A stretch of DNA of 34,216 nucleotides, from positions 1-34,216 of the forward strand of contig DWVR01000032.1 of assembly GCA_019120125.1 (NCBI GenBank), given 5' to 3'. A program made the position numbers and the translations under genes. The notes below the pieces were generated by a model. The model did no database searches. It had not been told where the DNA came from and was given only the letters and a program-made list of their open reading frames with translations. This document shows positions 16,850 through 24,423 of this stretch, piece after piece. The DNA is from Candidatus Phocaeicola excrementigallinarum (GTDB lineage Bacteria; Bacteroidota; Bacteroidia; Bacteroidales; Bacteroidaceae). The stretch's first letter is position 1, and every line of letters starts with the position of its first letter.

Positions 16850-18145
16850 ATGATTCCAAAAAATGAGAGAGAACAGATCATTGCATTGATACATAGGGAG
16901 GTCGTCCCTGCGATCGGTTGTACGGAACCGATTGCGGTGGCGCTTTGCACCGCCAGGGCAACCGAGACTTTGGGGCGGCTTCCCGAGAGAATTTCCGTTT
17001 CCCTGAGTGCCAATATCCTGAAAAACGCGATGGGCGTGGGCATTCCGGGCACAGACATGATCGGACTGCCCATAGCGGTCGCGTTGGGCGCCCTTGTCGG
17101 CAAGTCGGAATATGGGCTGGAGGTGCTGAAGGATTCCAGTCCCGAGGCGGTGGAGAAAGGCCGCAAGATGGTGGATGCCAATGTCATTCAGATTTCCCTG
17201 AAGGAGGGCATAGAGGAAAAGCTTTATATAGAGGTGACTTGTGAAAATGGCGGTGATAAGGTGACGGCCGTCATAAGTGGCGGACACACCAATTTCATTT
17301 ATCTGGAGAAAAACGGAGAGGTGCTGTTCGATGGGCGTTCTTCCGGAAGTGCTGAGGCCGATGCGGAAGAGGTGGACCTGAACCTGCGTAAGGTGTATGA
17401 CTTTGCCACGACTACTCCGTTGGATGAGATCCGCTTCATTCTTGAGGCCAGACGCCTCAACAAACAGGCGGCGGAGCGTTCCTTCAAGGAAAACTACGGG
17501 CATGAGCTTGGCAGGATATTGCGTGACAGCCGCAGTGAGCGGAGCATCATGGGCAACAATACTTTCACTCATATCCTGTCGTATACTTCGGCCGCGTGTG
17601 ACGCCCGTATGGCCGGTGCCATGATTCCGGTGATGAGCAATTCGGGTAGCGGGAATCAGGGAATCGCCGCCACGCTTCCTGTGGTGGTGTACGCGGAAGA
17701 CAATCATAAGTCAGAAGAACAGATGATCCGTGCGTTGGTTCTCAGCCATCTCACCGCCATCTATATCAAGCAGAATCTGGGTAAGCTTTCAGCCCTTTGC
17801 GGATGTGTGGTGGCGGCTACGGGAAGCAGTTGCGGTATCACTTATCTGATGGGTGGCGGATATGAGCAGGTGGCCGACGCCGTGCAGAACATGATCGCCA
17901 ACATTACGGGTATGATCTGTGACGGAGCCAAGCCGAGTTGTGCGTTGAAGCTGACCAGTGGTGTGTCGACAGCCGTATTGTCGGCGATTCTGGCGATGGA
18001 GGGCCAGTGTGTGACATCGGTGGAAGGTATCATCGAGAATGATGTGGACCTCAGTATCCGCAACCTGACGCAGATCGGGTCGAAGGGTATGAGCGAGACC
18101 GACAAGATGGTGCTTGACATCATGACTCATAAGCATTGTGATTGA
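16850..18145 (+). CDS. UPF0597/CyuA-like L-cysteine desulfidase (Fe-S serine dehydratase alpha fold)
   Basis: 431 residues. Family members (E. coli YhaM/CyuA, archaeal CdsB) split L-cysteine to pyruvate, ammonia and sulfide with an oxygen-labile iron-sulfur cluster. Visible are GCTEPIAVAL near the N-terminus (Cys24), a glycine-rich SGSGNQGIAATLP segment, and a C-terminal cysteine set (Cys317, Cys319, Cys328 in CGCVVAATGSSCG; Cys357 and Cys364 in ICDGAKPSC) suited to a cluster. Length is typical. It sits between dsbD and the AlbA_2-type gene with 12-bp gaps on both sides, so it is likely co-transcribed with them. Cysteine as substrate is inferred from the family; L-serine or another hydroxy/thiol amino acid is possible. 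Confidence 0.88.
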   Translation: MIPKNEREQIIALIHREVVPAIGCTEPIAVALCTARATETLGRLPERISVSLSANILKNAMGVGIPGTDMIGLPIAVALGALVGKSEYGLEVLKDSSPEAVEKGRKMVDANVIQISLKEGIEEKLYIEVTCENGGDKVTAVISGGHTNFIYLEKNGEVLFDGRSSGSAEADAEEVDLNLRKVYDFATTTPLDEIRFILEARRLNKQAAERSFKENYGHELGRILRDSRSERSIMGNNTFTHILSYTSAACDARMAGAMIPVMSNSGSGNQGIAATLPVVVYAEDNHKSEEQMIRALVLSHLTAIYIKQNLGKLSALCGCVVAATGSSCGITYLMGGGYEQVADAVQNMIANITGMICDGAKPSCALKLTSGVSTAVLSAILAMEGQCVTSVEGIIENDVDLSIRNLTQIGSKGMSETDKMVLDIMTHKHCD

Positions 18146-18157
18146 CCGGCTGTAAGG

Positions 18158-18796
18158 ATGAGACCGATGACCGACGCAGACTATATCCATAAGCTGGTCG
18201 CGGAAGGAGAGCACGCCCATCAGGATTTCAAGTTCGCCATATCGGATGCCAGGAAAATAGCGAAGAGCTTGTCCGCTTTCGCCAATACCGGGGGCGGACG
18301 GCTGCTGGTGGGGGTGAAGGACAACGGCAGAATTGCCGGAGTGCGTTCGGAAGAGGAGATATATATGGTGGAGGCCGCCGCTACGGTGTATTGCATTCCT
18401 CCGTTGACTTTGGAGAATCGTGTGTTCCGTCTGGAAGGGAAGGACGTGCTGGAGGTCATCGTTCCGGAAAGTGTCTCAAAACCGGTATGTGCTTTGGACG
18501 AGCACTCAAGGCCTTGGGCGTATGTCCGTATCGCGGACGAGAATATCCTTGCCACTCCTGTCCACCTGTCGCTTTGGAGGAACGGGAAAAGGAAAGAGGC
18601 GTTCATGGCCTATACGGAACGGGAGCAGTGTCTGCTGGAACTGTTGGGCAGGCAGGGGGAGGTTACCCTGAGCTAGTGTGTCCGTCATTTGCGTATGTCC
18701 CGTAGGCAGGTATGTGCCTTGTTGGCCGATTTCATCCGCTTTGAACTGGTGGACCAGGTTTTCAGAAACCATACTTTTTATTATAAACTGGCGTGA
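18158..18796 (+). pseudogene. AlbA_2 (Schlafen-like) putative DNA/RNA-binding protein interrupted by an in-frame amber codon
   Basis: Codons from 18158 give 172 residues with an AlbA_2 domain (HAHQDFKFAISDARKIAKSLSAFANTGGGRLLVGVKDNG), ending at TAG (18674-18676). The same frame then continues for 39 codons to TGA at 18794-18796, reading like a winged-helix continuation (HLRMSRRQVCALLADFIRFE, then DQVFRNHTFYYKLA). Ignoring the TAG gives 212 residues, about the length I expect for this Bacteroidales family. A single CAG-to-TAG change would explain it. It could be a recent pseudogene, a functional truncated protein, a sequencing error or readthrough. It is the last gene of the dsbD-cyuA unit. 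Confidence 0.75.
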
Positions 18797-18832
18797 GGGG
18801 CGGATTTTTTCGCTTATTATGTGGGGATTTCC

Positions 18833-18840
18833 TATCTTTG
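18833..18840 (+). promoter_or_regulatory. -7 box for the hypothetical/UDG operon
   Basis: TATCTTTG followed by CACGC, 37 bp before the start codon at 18878. The -33 region is a run of T (18805-18810) at a slightly long spacing. It lies in the gap after the broken AlbA_2 gene. Confidence 0.55.
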
Positions 18841-18877
18841 CACGCTGTAAACGTATCACATAACAATATAAGACGAT

Positions 18878-19501
18878 ATGAGTATATTTTCAAGACTTTT
18901 CGGAAAAAGACAGGCTGAGGAAGAGACGGCCCGTGTGGGAGGCATGGAGGATTTCATGACACTCATCCGTGTATACTATCAGGCTGTAATCGCGTCGCAG
19001 CTGGGCATCAGCAACATTAATGCCCTGCCGGATATGGCCGTGTTCAAGCGCACGTTGAAAGTGCCCACCCAGAACAACAAGCTCGGTGTGGCCGAGAAAG
19101 CACGTTGCAAGAAGATGTTGGCCGAGATTTACGGGTTGAGCGACTCGTTCTTCAAGGAAATTGACAGTTCGGTGAAGAAGAACTGTAAGAAAATGGACGA
19201 TGTCAGAACGTATCTGATCATGTTCCAGGGGTTCAGCCAGGATTTGATGATGGTGGTCGGGAACCTGATGCAGTGGAAGTTCCGTGTGCCGGGCATTTTC
19301 AAGAAAATGCTGTATGCCATGACCGAGAAGACGGTTCATGACATTTTCACGAAAAACAATTTCAAGGATGACAGTGTGAGAAAGACTTGCGGCAATATCC
19401 GCCAGTACCAGCATGTGCTGCATTATTCGGAAAGCTGGATTACGGAATATGTGTACAATATTGTAATTCTGGCCAAGAAAGAGCCGAAACCGAAGGCATG
19501 A
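18878..19501 (+). CDS. Conserved Bacteroidales hypothetical protein
   Basis: 207 residues, probably cytosolic and mostly helical, lysine-rich, with no signal peptide or membrane segment. I do not recognise a named domain. Segments such as MEDFMTLIRVYYQAVIASQLGI and DVRTYLIMFQGFSQDLMMVVG suggest a helical bundle, and VAEKARCKKMLAEIYGL a basic patch. Its stop overlaps the next start (ATGA at 19498-19501), so translation of the two genes is probably coupled and their roles may be linked. Confidence 0.8.
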   Translation: MSIFSRLFGKRQAEEETARVGGMEDFMTLIRVYYQAVIASQLGISNINALPDMAVFKRTLKVPTQNNKLGVAEKARCKKMLAEIYGLSDSFFKEIDSSVKKNCKKMDDVRTYLIMFQGFSQDLMMVVGNLMQWKFRVPGIFKKMLYAMTEKTVHDIFTKNNFKDDSVRKTCGNIRQYQHVLHYSESWITEYVYNIVILAKKEPKPKA

Positions 19502-20097
19502 CGGACGGGACTCTTTCTCTTCCGCCAGTGGAAGCGCATCCGTTGCGGCCCTTCCTGCCGGAAAACGCAAGACTTCTTATGCTCGGAAGTTTTCCTCCCC
19601 AGAAGAAACGGTGGAGCATGGATTTCTTTTATCCGAATCTTCAGAATGACATGTGGAGGATTTTCGGTCTTGTCTTTTTCAACGACAGGGACCGTTTCCT
19701 GTTTCCGGATGGAAAAGCGTTTGACAAGAACAGGATTTCCGGGTTTCTGGCAGAGAAGGGGATCGCGCTTTATGACACGGCCTCGTCGGTGCGCAGGCTT
19801 CAGGACAACGCCTCGGACAAGTTTCTGGAAGTGGTGGAGCCGACTGATCTCCGTGCGTTGCTGGAGCGTATCCCTTTGTGTCGTGCGGTAGTGACTACCG
19901 GGCAGAAGGCCACAGACGTGTTTTGTGGACAGACGCAGGCTCCGGAACCGCCTGTGGGTGGGAAAAGCGCGTTTGAATTCTGCGGCCGGCATATGAGTCT
20001 TTATAGAATGCCTTCGTCAAGCCGCGCCTATCCTTTGAGACTGGAAAAGAAAGCGGAGGTATATCGCCTCATGCTCAGTGATGTAGGGTTGTTGTAG
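19498..20097 (+). CDS. Uracil-DNA glycosylase superfamily protein
   Basis: 199 residues from the ATG that overlaps the upstream TGA by the ATGA arrangement. Superfamily signs are the glycine/proline loop in LLMLGSFPPQKK (about 26-37), SMDFFYPNLQNDMWRIFG, and a late active-site-like segment MPSSSRAYPLRLEKK corresponding to the MPSxSP motif. Such proteins excise uracil or mismatched thymine from DNA. An earlier in-frame ATG at 19387 would lie inside the upstream gene and was rejected. It is not the canonical Ung; substrate and activity are unproven. Confidence 0.75.
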   Translation: MTDGTLSLPPVEAHPLRPFLPENARLLMLGSFPPQKKRWSMDFFYPNLQNDMWRIFGLVFFNDRDRFLFPDGKAFDKNRISGFLAEKGIALYDTASSVRRLQDNASDKFLEVVEPTDLRALLERIPLCRAVVTTGQKATDVFCGQTQAPEPPVGGKSAFEFCGRHMSLYRMPSSSRAYPLRLEKKAEVYRLMLSDVGLL

Positions 20098-20128
20098 TTT
20101 GGAAAGGCAAAAATAATTGTGGCAAAGG

Positions 20129-20159
20129 TTTGCAGATTTGAGAAAATGTACTACTTTTG
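20129..20159 (+). promoter_or_regulatory. Promoter of tRNA-Trp
   Basis: TTTG (20129-20132), 19 bp, TACTTTTG (20152-20159): exact spacing and consensus. It begins 32 bp after the UDG-family stop codon. Unlike the other two tRNA promoters it has no 22-bp array upstream. Confidence 0.7.
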
Positions 20160-20170
20160 CAACCGCAAAC

Positions 20171-20243
20171 ACGGGAATAGCTCAGTTGGTAGAGCATCGG
20201 TCTCCAAAACCGAGTGTCGGGAGTTCGAGCCTCTCTTCCCGTG
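20171..20243 (+). tRNA. tRNA-Trp (anticodon CCA)
   Basis: 73 nt. The acceptor ACGGGAA pairs with TTCCCGT, with G as discriminator. D-arm GCTCAGTTGGTAGAGC. The anticodon stem TCGGT/ACCGA encloses CTCCAAA, with CCA at 20204-20206. The T-arm carries GTTCGAGCC. CCA is not encoded. Confidence 0.94.
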
Positions 20244-20254
20244 CCTGTTTTCTG

Positions 20255-20291
20255 GAAGCCGCAGCCTGAGAGGTCGCGGCTTCTGGTTTTT
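20255..20291 (+). terminator. Intrinsic terminator of tRNA-Trp
   Basis: GAAGCCGC (20255-20262) pairs with GCGGCTTC (20276-20283), followed by TGGTTTTT. It also separates the tRNA from the convergent queE gene. Confidence 0.75.
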
Positions 20292-20317
20292 GTAGGGGTC
20301 ATGTGGCCCGTCCGTTC

Positions 20318-20863
20318 TTATCGGATATTTGTCAGCTTGTGGGTTTGCAGGCTGAGACGCCACTGGGGATGTTCCAGGATATAGCTGATGACTTCCTCTG
20401 TGTTCATGCAGGAACAGGGTTGCAGGAAATGTTGGCGGGCTGGAATCTGGAGGTAGGGTGTCACGTCTTGGCCGGTGTAGACCACTTTCACTTCATCTGC
20501 GTGTCTCAGGCGTAAAGGTGCGTTTTCCTTGGGAGAGCATGTCACCCAGTCAATATCTTCGGGCAGCTCGCAGGTGCCGTTGGTCTCTATGCAGATGTAT
20601 TTCCCGGCCTGATGAAGCAGGCCGGTCAGTTCCTTGTCCACCCACAGTCCCGGTTCTCCTCCTGTCAGGACAACGGTCCGGCACGGGTACTTGCATACCT
20701 CCTCCACAATTTCCTTGTCAGACATAAGGTGTCCGTCCTCGTGGGCGGTGTCGCAAAATCCACATTTCAGGTTGCATCCCGAGAAGCGTACGAATACGGC
20801 GGGTGTGCCGGTATGGTAGCCTTCTCCCTGAAGGCTGTAGAATATTTCGTTAATCTTTTTCAT
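20318..20863 (-). CDS. queE: 7-carboxy-7-deazaguanine synthase
   Basis: 181 residues. A radical-SAM enzyme that converts 6-carboxytetrahydropterin to 7-carboxy-7-deazaguanine in queuosine/preQ0 synthesis. The cluster-binding CxxxCxxC is Cys30, Cys34, Cys37 (GCNLKCGFCD). The N-terminal INEIFYSLQGEG and TGGEPGL (SAM binding) are typical. The start overlaps the end of queD by 14 bp, so the pair is one operon and translation is likely coupled. Confidence 0.95.
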   Translation of the reverse strand: MKKINEIFYSLQGEGYHTGTPAVFVRFSGCNLKCGFCDTAHEDGHLMSDKEIVEEVCKYPCRTVVLTGGEPGLWVDKELTGLLHQAGKYICIETNGTCELPEDIDWVTCSPKENAPLRLRHADEVKVVYTGQDVTPYLQIPARQHFLQPCSCMNTEEVISYILEHPQWRLSLQTHKLTNIR

Positions 20864-21182
20864 ACACTACGGTGTTGCTTTCCGATTCCTTGACTTCTAC
20901 CTTGAAACAATGGGGAGTCTGTTCGCAGATCCACCGGGCGATATTCTCTGCCGTAGGGTTGAACGGCAACACCTCATTCAGGTTTTTATGGTCCAGTTTT
21001 CCCTTGACGATATTCTTGATACGGGTGAAGTCAATCACCATCCCGTTTTCATCCAGTTCCTTGGCGCGGCAATATACGGTGACGATCCAATTATGGCCAT
21101 GCAGGTTCTCACATTTGCTCGGGTAAGAAAGCGCCAGCTGGTGCGACGCCGAGATTTCCATTCGTTTGATAACAGTAAACAT
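20850..21182 (-). CDS. queD: 6-carboxy-5,6,7,8-tetrahydropterin synthase
   Basis: 110 residues. It converts dihydroneopterin triphosphate to 6-carboxytetrahydropterin, the step before QueE. Zinc ligands His14, His28 and His30 (SASHQLAL, CENLHGHNW) and catalytic Cys24 are visible, as is the DHKNLNE motif. It is the first gene of the queD-queE pair. A TACCTTTG -7 box on the minus strand (21246-21253) gives a leader of about 60 nt; no preQ1 riboswitch-like structure was recognised there. Confidence 0.95.
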   Translation of the reverse strand: MFTVIKRMEISASHQLALSYPSKCENLHGHNWIVTVYCRAKELDENGMVIDFTRIKNIVKGKLDHKNLNEVLPFNPTAENIARWICEQTPHCFKVEVKESESNTVVYEKD

Positions 21183-21347
21183 AGTCAGTCAAAAAATTGG
21201 TTTAATGAAAATATACATTGCGCCTAATGTCACCTCAACGCGCCGCAAAGGTAAGAAGAATTCTGTCAAAAACAGGGGAAAATCCGTGGGAAAAAGGAGC
21301 CGGTGACAGACATCCTCCTAAAATAAATAAATAAATCAACGAAAATT

Positions 21348-21377
21348 TTTGAAATTCCAATCAATCCACTATATTTG
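21348..21377 (+). promoter_or_regulatory. Promoter of the coiled-coil/zapA unit
   Basis: TTTG (21348-21351), 18 bp, TATATTTG (21370-21377). The first start codon at 21399 is only 21 bp beyond, so the leader is very short. It is divergent from the queD promoter about 95 bp away. Confidence 0.65.
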
Positions 21378-21398
21378 TGTACAATTTTGGTGTATCTG

Positions 21399-21692
21399 AT
21401 GACAGAGGACGATAAGAAACTATTGAATTCTTTTGAAGGAAAGTTGCAACACATGCTTTTCCTTTATGGAAAACTTCAGGATGAAAACAAGTCTCTCCGT
21501 AAGCTGGTCGATGAAAAGGAGGCGGAAATTACGGGATTGAAAGAGAATGTGGAAGTCCTGGAGAAGAGATATGCCGATCTGAAGGCAGCCAGAATCATCG
21601 GTATCAATGACAATGAGCTCAAGGATACGAAGCAACGGCTGACAAAACTTGTGCGTGAAGTCGACAAATGTATCGCATTGCTGGGTGAATGA
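21399..21692 (+). CDS. Small coiled-coil protein upstream of zapA
   Basis: 97 residues from MTEDDKKLLN. Almost the whole protein is a heptad-rich coiled coil (about 5-65: KLQHMLFLYGKLQDENKSLR, EITGLKENVEVLEKRYADLK), with a short tail (RLTKLVREVDKCIALLGE). There is no signal peptide. An ATG at 21375 overlaps the -7 box and was rejected. zapA starts 28 bp after its stop, so they are probably co-transcribed. The size and coiled-coil nature recall ZapB, a ZapA partner at the Z-ring, but that is an analogy, not a detected homology. Confidence 0.85.
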   Translation: MTEDDKKLLNSFEGKLQHMLFLYGKLQDENKSLRKLVDEKEAEITGLKENVEVLEKRYADLKAARIIGINDNELKDTKQRLTKLVREVDKCIALLGE

Positions 21693-21720
21693 AAAACGGA
21701 AAGCAGTGAAAAGGGACATT

Positions 21721-22026
21721 ATGGACGATAAGTTTAAGATAAGACTGAAAATTGACAATGAAGAATATCCGCTGACTATCTTACGGAAGGATGAAGAGGA
21801 TTACCGCAAGGCAGCCAAGCTGATTGACTATAAGCTGAACAAATATCGGATTACTTTCCCGAAGCTGGATGCAGGGAAACATTGGTTGATGGTGGCCGTG
21901 GAACTCGCTTACGAGAATGTGTTGCTCGAAAAGAAAAATGACACACGGCCTTATTTTGAAAAGCTGAGTGAGATGGAAGAGGCTTTGGACCGGTGTTTTG
22001 AGGAGGAGACGGACGAGAAAGTTTAG
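21721..22026 (+). CDS. zapA: Cell division protein ZapA
   Basis: 101 residues from MDDKFKIRLKID; longer in-frame starts (from 21649) overlap the upstream gene and were rejected. ZapA binds and bundles FtsZ filaments at mid-cell. The N-terminal beta segment (FKIRLKIDNEEYPLTILRKD) followed by EEDYRKAAKLIDYKLNKYR and an acidic helical C-terminus is typical. The following gap holds a structured-RNA candidate, then rny. Confidence 0.9.
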   Translation: MDDKFKIRLKIDNEEYPLTILRKDEEDYRKAAKLIDYKLNKYRITFPKLDAGKHWLMVAVELAYENVLLEKKNDTRPYFEKLSEMEEALDRCFEEETDEKV

Positions 22027-22103
22027 CGAAGAAGAAATTGGAGTTTTTAATGGCGCACAAGCTCTCCGAGGGTGTTATCCTGAGGTAGGTTTGTGCTTTT
22101 TTG
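22027..22103 (+). ncRNA. ssrS: Candidate 6S-type RNA or structured terminator between zapA and rny
   Basis: GCACAAGC (22055-22062) pairs with GGTTTGTGC (22088-22096), enclosing CTC/GAG and AGG/CCT stems with an internal bulge, followed by six T. As I recall, Bacteroides genomes carry a 6S (6S-Flavo) RNA between zapA and rny, so position supports this call. The visible hairpin alone is short (42 nt) for 6S RNA and I could not derive the full central bubble; ends are approximate. A plain zapA terminator is the alternative. Confidence 0.45.
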
Positions 22104-22127
22104 TTTTTATATATTAAATAAATTGTA

Positions 22128-23660
22128 ATGTTAACTGTAATATTAGTGGTGGTGGCCTTTCTTGTAGGAGGGGCTTTGTCATACGGATTCTTCAAGTATG
22201 GCTTGAAGTCGAAATATGACACGATAATTAAGGAGGCCGAGACTGAGGCCGAAGTGATCAAGAAGAACAAGCTGTTGGAGGTGAAGGAAAAATTCCTGAA
22301 CAAGAAGGCAGATCTTGAAAAGGAGGTGGCTCTGAGGAACCAGAAGATCCAGCAAGCCGAAAATAAGCTGAAGCAGCGTGAGATGGTGCTCAACCAGAAG
22401 AATGAGGAACTGCAGCGCAAACGTAACGAGGCTGAGGCGATCAAGGAGAATCTTGACGCGCAGCTTGGCGTGATAGAAAAGAAAAAGGAAGAGCTTGACC
22501 AGATGCAGGCTCAGGAGCGTGAGAAACTGGAAGCCATCTCGGGACTTTCGGCGGAGGAAGCGAAAGAGCGTCTGGTAGAATCACTCAAGGAAGAGGCCAA
22601 GACACAGGCTCAGTCGTATATCAATGATATTATGGACGATGCGAAACTGACAGCCAACCGTGAGGCGAAACGGATTGTGATACAGTCCATCCAGCGTGTG
22701 GCTACGGAAACGGCCATTGAAAATTCAGTGACGGTATTCCATATAGAATCGGATGAGATCAAGGGACGTATCATCGGGCGTGAGGGACGTAATATCAGGG
22801 CGTTGGAGGCTGCCACGGGAGTGGAGATTGTGGTGGACGACACTCCGGAGGCCATCGTGCTTTCAGCATTCGATCCTGTCCGTCGTGAGATAGCCCGTCT
22901 GGCATTGCACCAACTGGTGACTGACGGACGTATTCATCCGGCACGTATCGAAGAGGTAGTGGCCAAGGTGCGTAAGCAGGTGGAGGATGAAATCATTGAG
23001 ACAGGTAAACGCACCACCATTGATTTGGGTATTCATGGGCTTCATCCTGAACTGATCCGGATTATCGGTAAGATGAAGTACCGTTCTTCTTACGGGCAGA
23101 ACCTGTTGCAGCATGCGCGTGAAACGGCTAATCTGTGTGCGGTCATGGCGTCTGAACTGGGGTTGAATCCGAAGAAGGCGAAGCGTGCGGGTCTGCTTCA
23201 TGATATCGGTAAGGTGCCTGACGAGGAACCGGAACTGCCGCATGCGTTGCTGGGTATGAAACTGGCTGAAAAATACAAGGAGAAACCGGATATCTGTAAT
23301 GCGATCGGTGCACACCATGATGAGATTGAGATGACAAGTCTGCTGGCTCCTATCGTGCAGGTATGTGACGCTATCTCCGGTGCGCGTCCGGGTGCGCGTC
23401 GTGAGATTGTGGAGGCCTACATCAAACGCTTGAACGATCTTGAACAGTTGGCCATGTCTTATCCGGGTGTCACTAAGACCTATGCCATTCAGGCAGGCCG
23501 TGAGTTGCGTGTCATTGTGGGTGCCGACAAGATTGACGACAAGCAGACGGAAAGTCTTTCCGCGGAGATTGCCAAGAAGATTCAGGATGAAATGACATAT
23601 CCGGGTCAGGTGAAGATTACGGTTATCCGTGAGACTCGTGCCGTCAGCTTCGCAAAATAA
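22128..23660 (+). CDS. rny: Ribonuclease Y
   Basis: 510 residues. A membrane-anchored endoribonuclease that starts mRNA decay. N-terminal membrane helix (about 2-23, [20 protein letters not shown]); long charged coiled coil (about 30-190); KH RNA-binding domain ([20 protein letters not shown], about 205-270); HD phosphohydrolase domain with the His-Asp pair in [10 protein letters not shown] and the LLQHARETA and AHHDEIE metal-site segments; and a C-terminal domain ending [19 protein letters not shown]. Complete and of normal length. A strong terminator follows. Confidence 0.97.
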   Translation: MLTVILVVVAFLVGGALSYGFFKYGLKSKYDTIIKEAETEAEVIKKNKLLEVKEKFLNKKADLEKEVALRNQKIQQAENKLKQREMVLNQKNEELQRKRNEAEAIKENLDAQLGVIEKKKEELDQMQAQEREKLEAISGLSAEEAKERLVESLKEEAKTQAQSYINDIMDDAKLTANREAKRIVIQSIQRVATETAIENSVTVFHIESDEIKGRIIGREGRNIRALEAATGVEIVVDDTPEAIVLSAFDPVRREIARLALHQLVTDGRIHPARIEEVVAKVRKQVEDEIIETGKRTTIDLGIHGLHPELIRIIGKMKYRSSYGQNLLQHARETANLCAVMASELGLNPKKAKRAGLLHDIGKVPDEEPELPHALLGMKLAEKYKEKPDICNAIGAHHDEIEMTSLLAPIVQVCDAISGARPGARREIVEAYIKRLNDLEQLAMSYPGVTKTYAIQAGRELRVIVGADKIDDKQTESLSAEIAKKIQDEMTYPGQVKITVIRETRAVSFAK

Positions 23661-23682
23661 AAGCTTTAGGTGATATTTTTGG

Positions 23683-23722
23683 AAAACGGGAAAAGGCCAG
23701 ATAGTCTTTTCCCGTTTTTTTT
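23683..23722 (+). terminator. Intrinsic terminator of rny
   Basis: AAAACGGGAAAAG (23683-23695) pairs perfectly with CTTTTCCCGTTTT (23706-23718), continuing into a T-run of eight in all. Confidence 0.88.
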
Positions 23723-23789
23723 AGGTATTGGTTTGGGTTGAGGCTTTTTGATGGGTATATGCGCTGTATCGGTTCTGGTGATGGAATCA

Positions 23790-23816
23790 ACGCGTTATGT
23801 TGTTTAACATGCGCGT
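23790..23816. repeat. Inverted repeat in the rny-GNAT gap
   Basis: ACGCG-TT-ATGTT (23790-23801) and AACAT-G-CGCGT (23806-23816) form a stem with a small bulge and 4-nt loop, followed on the plus strand by GTTTTAGATTTTTTTTAT. It may be a second terminator. TTTG (23841) with TAACTTTC (23866) 21 bp later is a weak promoter for the next gene. Confidence 0.5.
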
Positions 23817-23900
23817 GTTTTAGATTTTTTTTATCCATGGTTTGGGGAGGTCGTCTTTTATTTCGTAACTTTCAGGAGTAATCATTTAAACGAATGCCCT

Positions 23901-24203
23901 ATGGAAATATTACATGATGAAGGAGGAAAGAGATTCTGGACATTGGTTGACGGGTATAAGGCTCATGTGGCTTATGAAATTCATGAAAGGGGACTGGACA
24001 TCCGGCATACGGTCGTTCCGGAAGCGATTGGGGGGCGAGGTATCGCTTCCGCTCTGGTAAAGGCGGTATATGATTATGCCCGGGTGAAGCAGCTGAAACC
24101 GATTGCTACTTGTGCGTATGCGGTGGCGTGGCTTCAGAGGCATCCTGAATATGAAGGTGAGGTCAGTGAAGAGTATGCGGGTAAAGCGACTTGTGCGCTC
24201 TGA
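23901..24203 (+). CDS. Small GNAT-like N-acetyltransferase
   Basis: 100 residues, matching the short GNAT-like family (PF14542 type; human homologue GATD1/NATD1, bacterial YjdJ-like). The acetyl-CoA-binding segment is HTVVPEAIGGRGIASALVKA (about 36-55), and the C-terminal CAYAVAWLQRHPEY is the other family signature. It is cytosolic; the acceptor substrate is unknown. It is transcribed alone and converges with rpsA. The remaining 24204-24348 gap shows nothing recognisable. Confidence 0.88.
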   Translation: MEILHDEGGKRFWTLVDGYKAHVAYEIHERGLDIRHTVVPEAIGGRGIASALVKAVYDYARVKQLKPIATCAYAVAWLQRHPEYEGEVSEEYAGKATCAL

Positions 24204-24348
24204 CTCTCTGTTGGGAAGGGATGGCAAAAACAAAAATCATTGATGCGGAAACGGCGAGGCTGACCATTCGGTGCCAAGGGTGTCCATTGGTGTGGCGGAC
24301 AAAGACTTGATATAAAGGTTTATGTGGAGATGGGGACATTGGCATACA

Positions 24349-24394
24349 TGAAAAGCCCGGCCATTTCACTTTTAAGGGTGGAATGACCGGGCTT
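24349..24394 (-). terminator. Intrinsic terminator of rpsA
   Basis: AAGCCCGG-CCATTTCA (24353-24368) pairs with TGGAATGA-CCGGGCTT (24379-24394) with two mismatches. On the minus strand it is followed by TTTTCATG. It may also stop plus-strand transcription from the acetyltransferase gene. Confidence 0.75.
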
Positions 24395-24423
24395 ATTATT
24401 ATTTTCAGTCAATAATCAGCCGA

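Noticed and set aside
15797-17707. 636-codon open frame antisense to dsbD and the cyuA-like gene
   Set aside because: It spans two well-supported genes on the other strand and its translation is low-information, His/Arg/Gln-rich sequence with no motif.
18678-18863. Separate small gene after the AlbA_2 stop codon
   Set aside because: The frame starting at 18678 gives a meaningless peptide, whereas the frame continuous with the upstream gene reads as a plausible winged-helix tail.
21183-21253. preQ1 riboswitch upstream of queD
   Set aside because: The leader of about 60 nt lacks a recognisable preQ1 pseudoknot or an A-rich tail pairing with a loop; no conserved aptamer sequence was seen.
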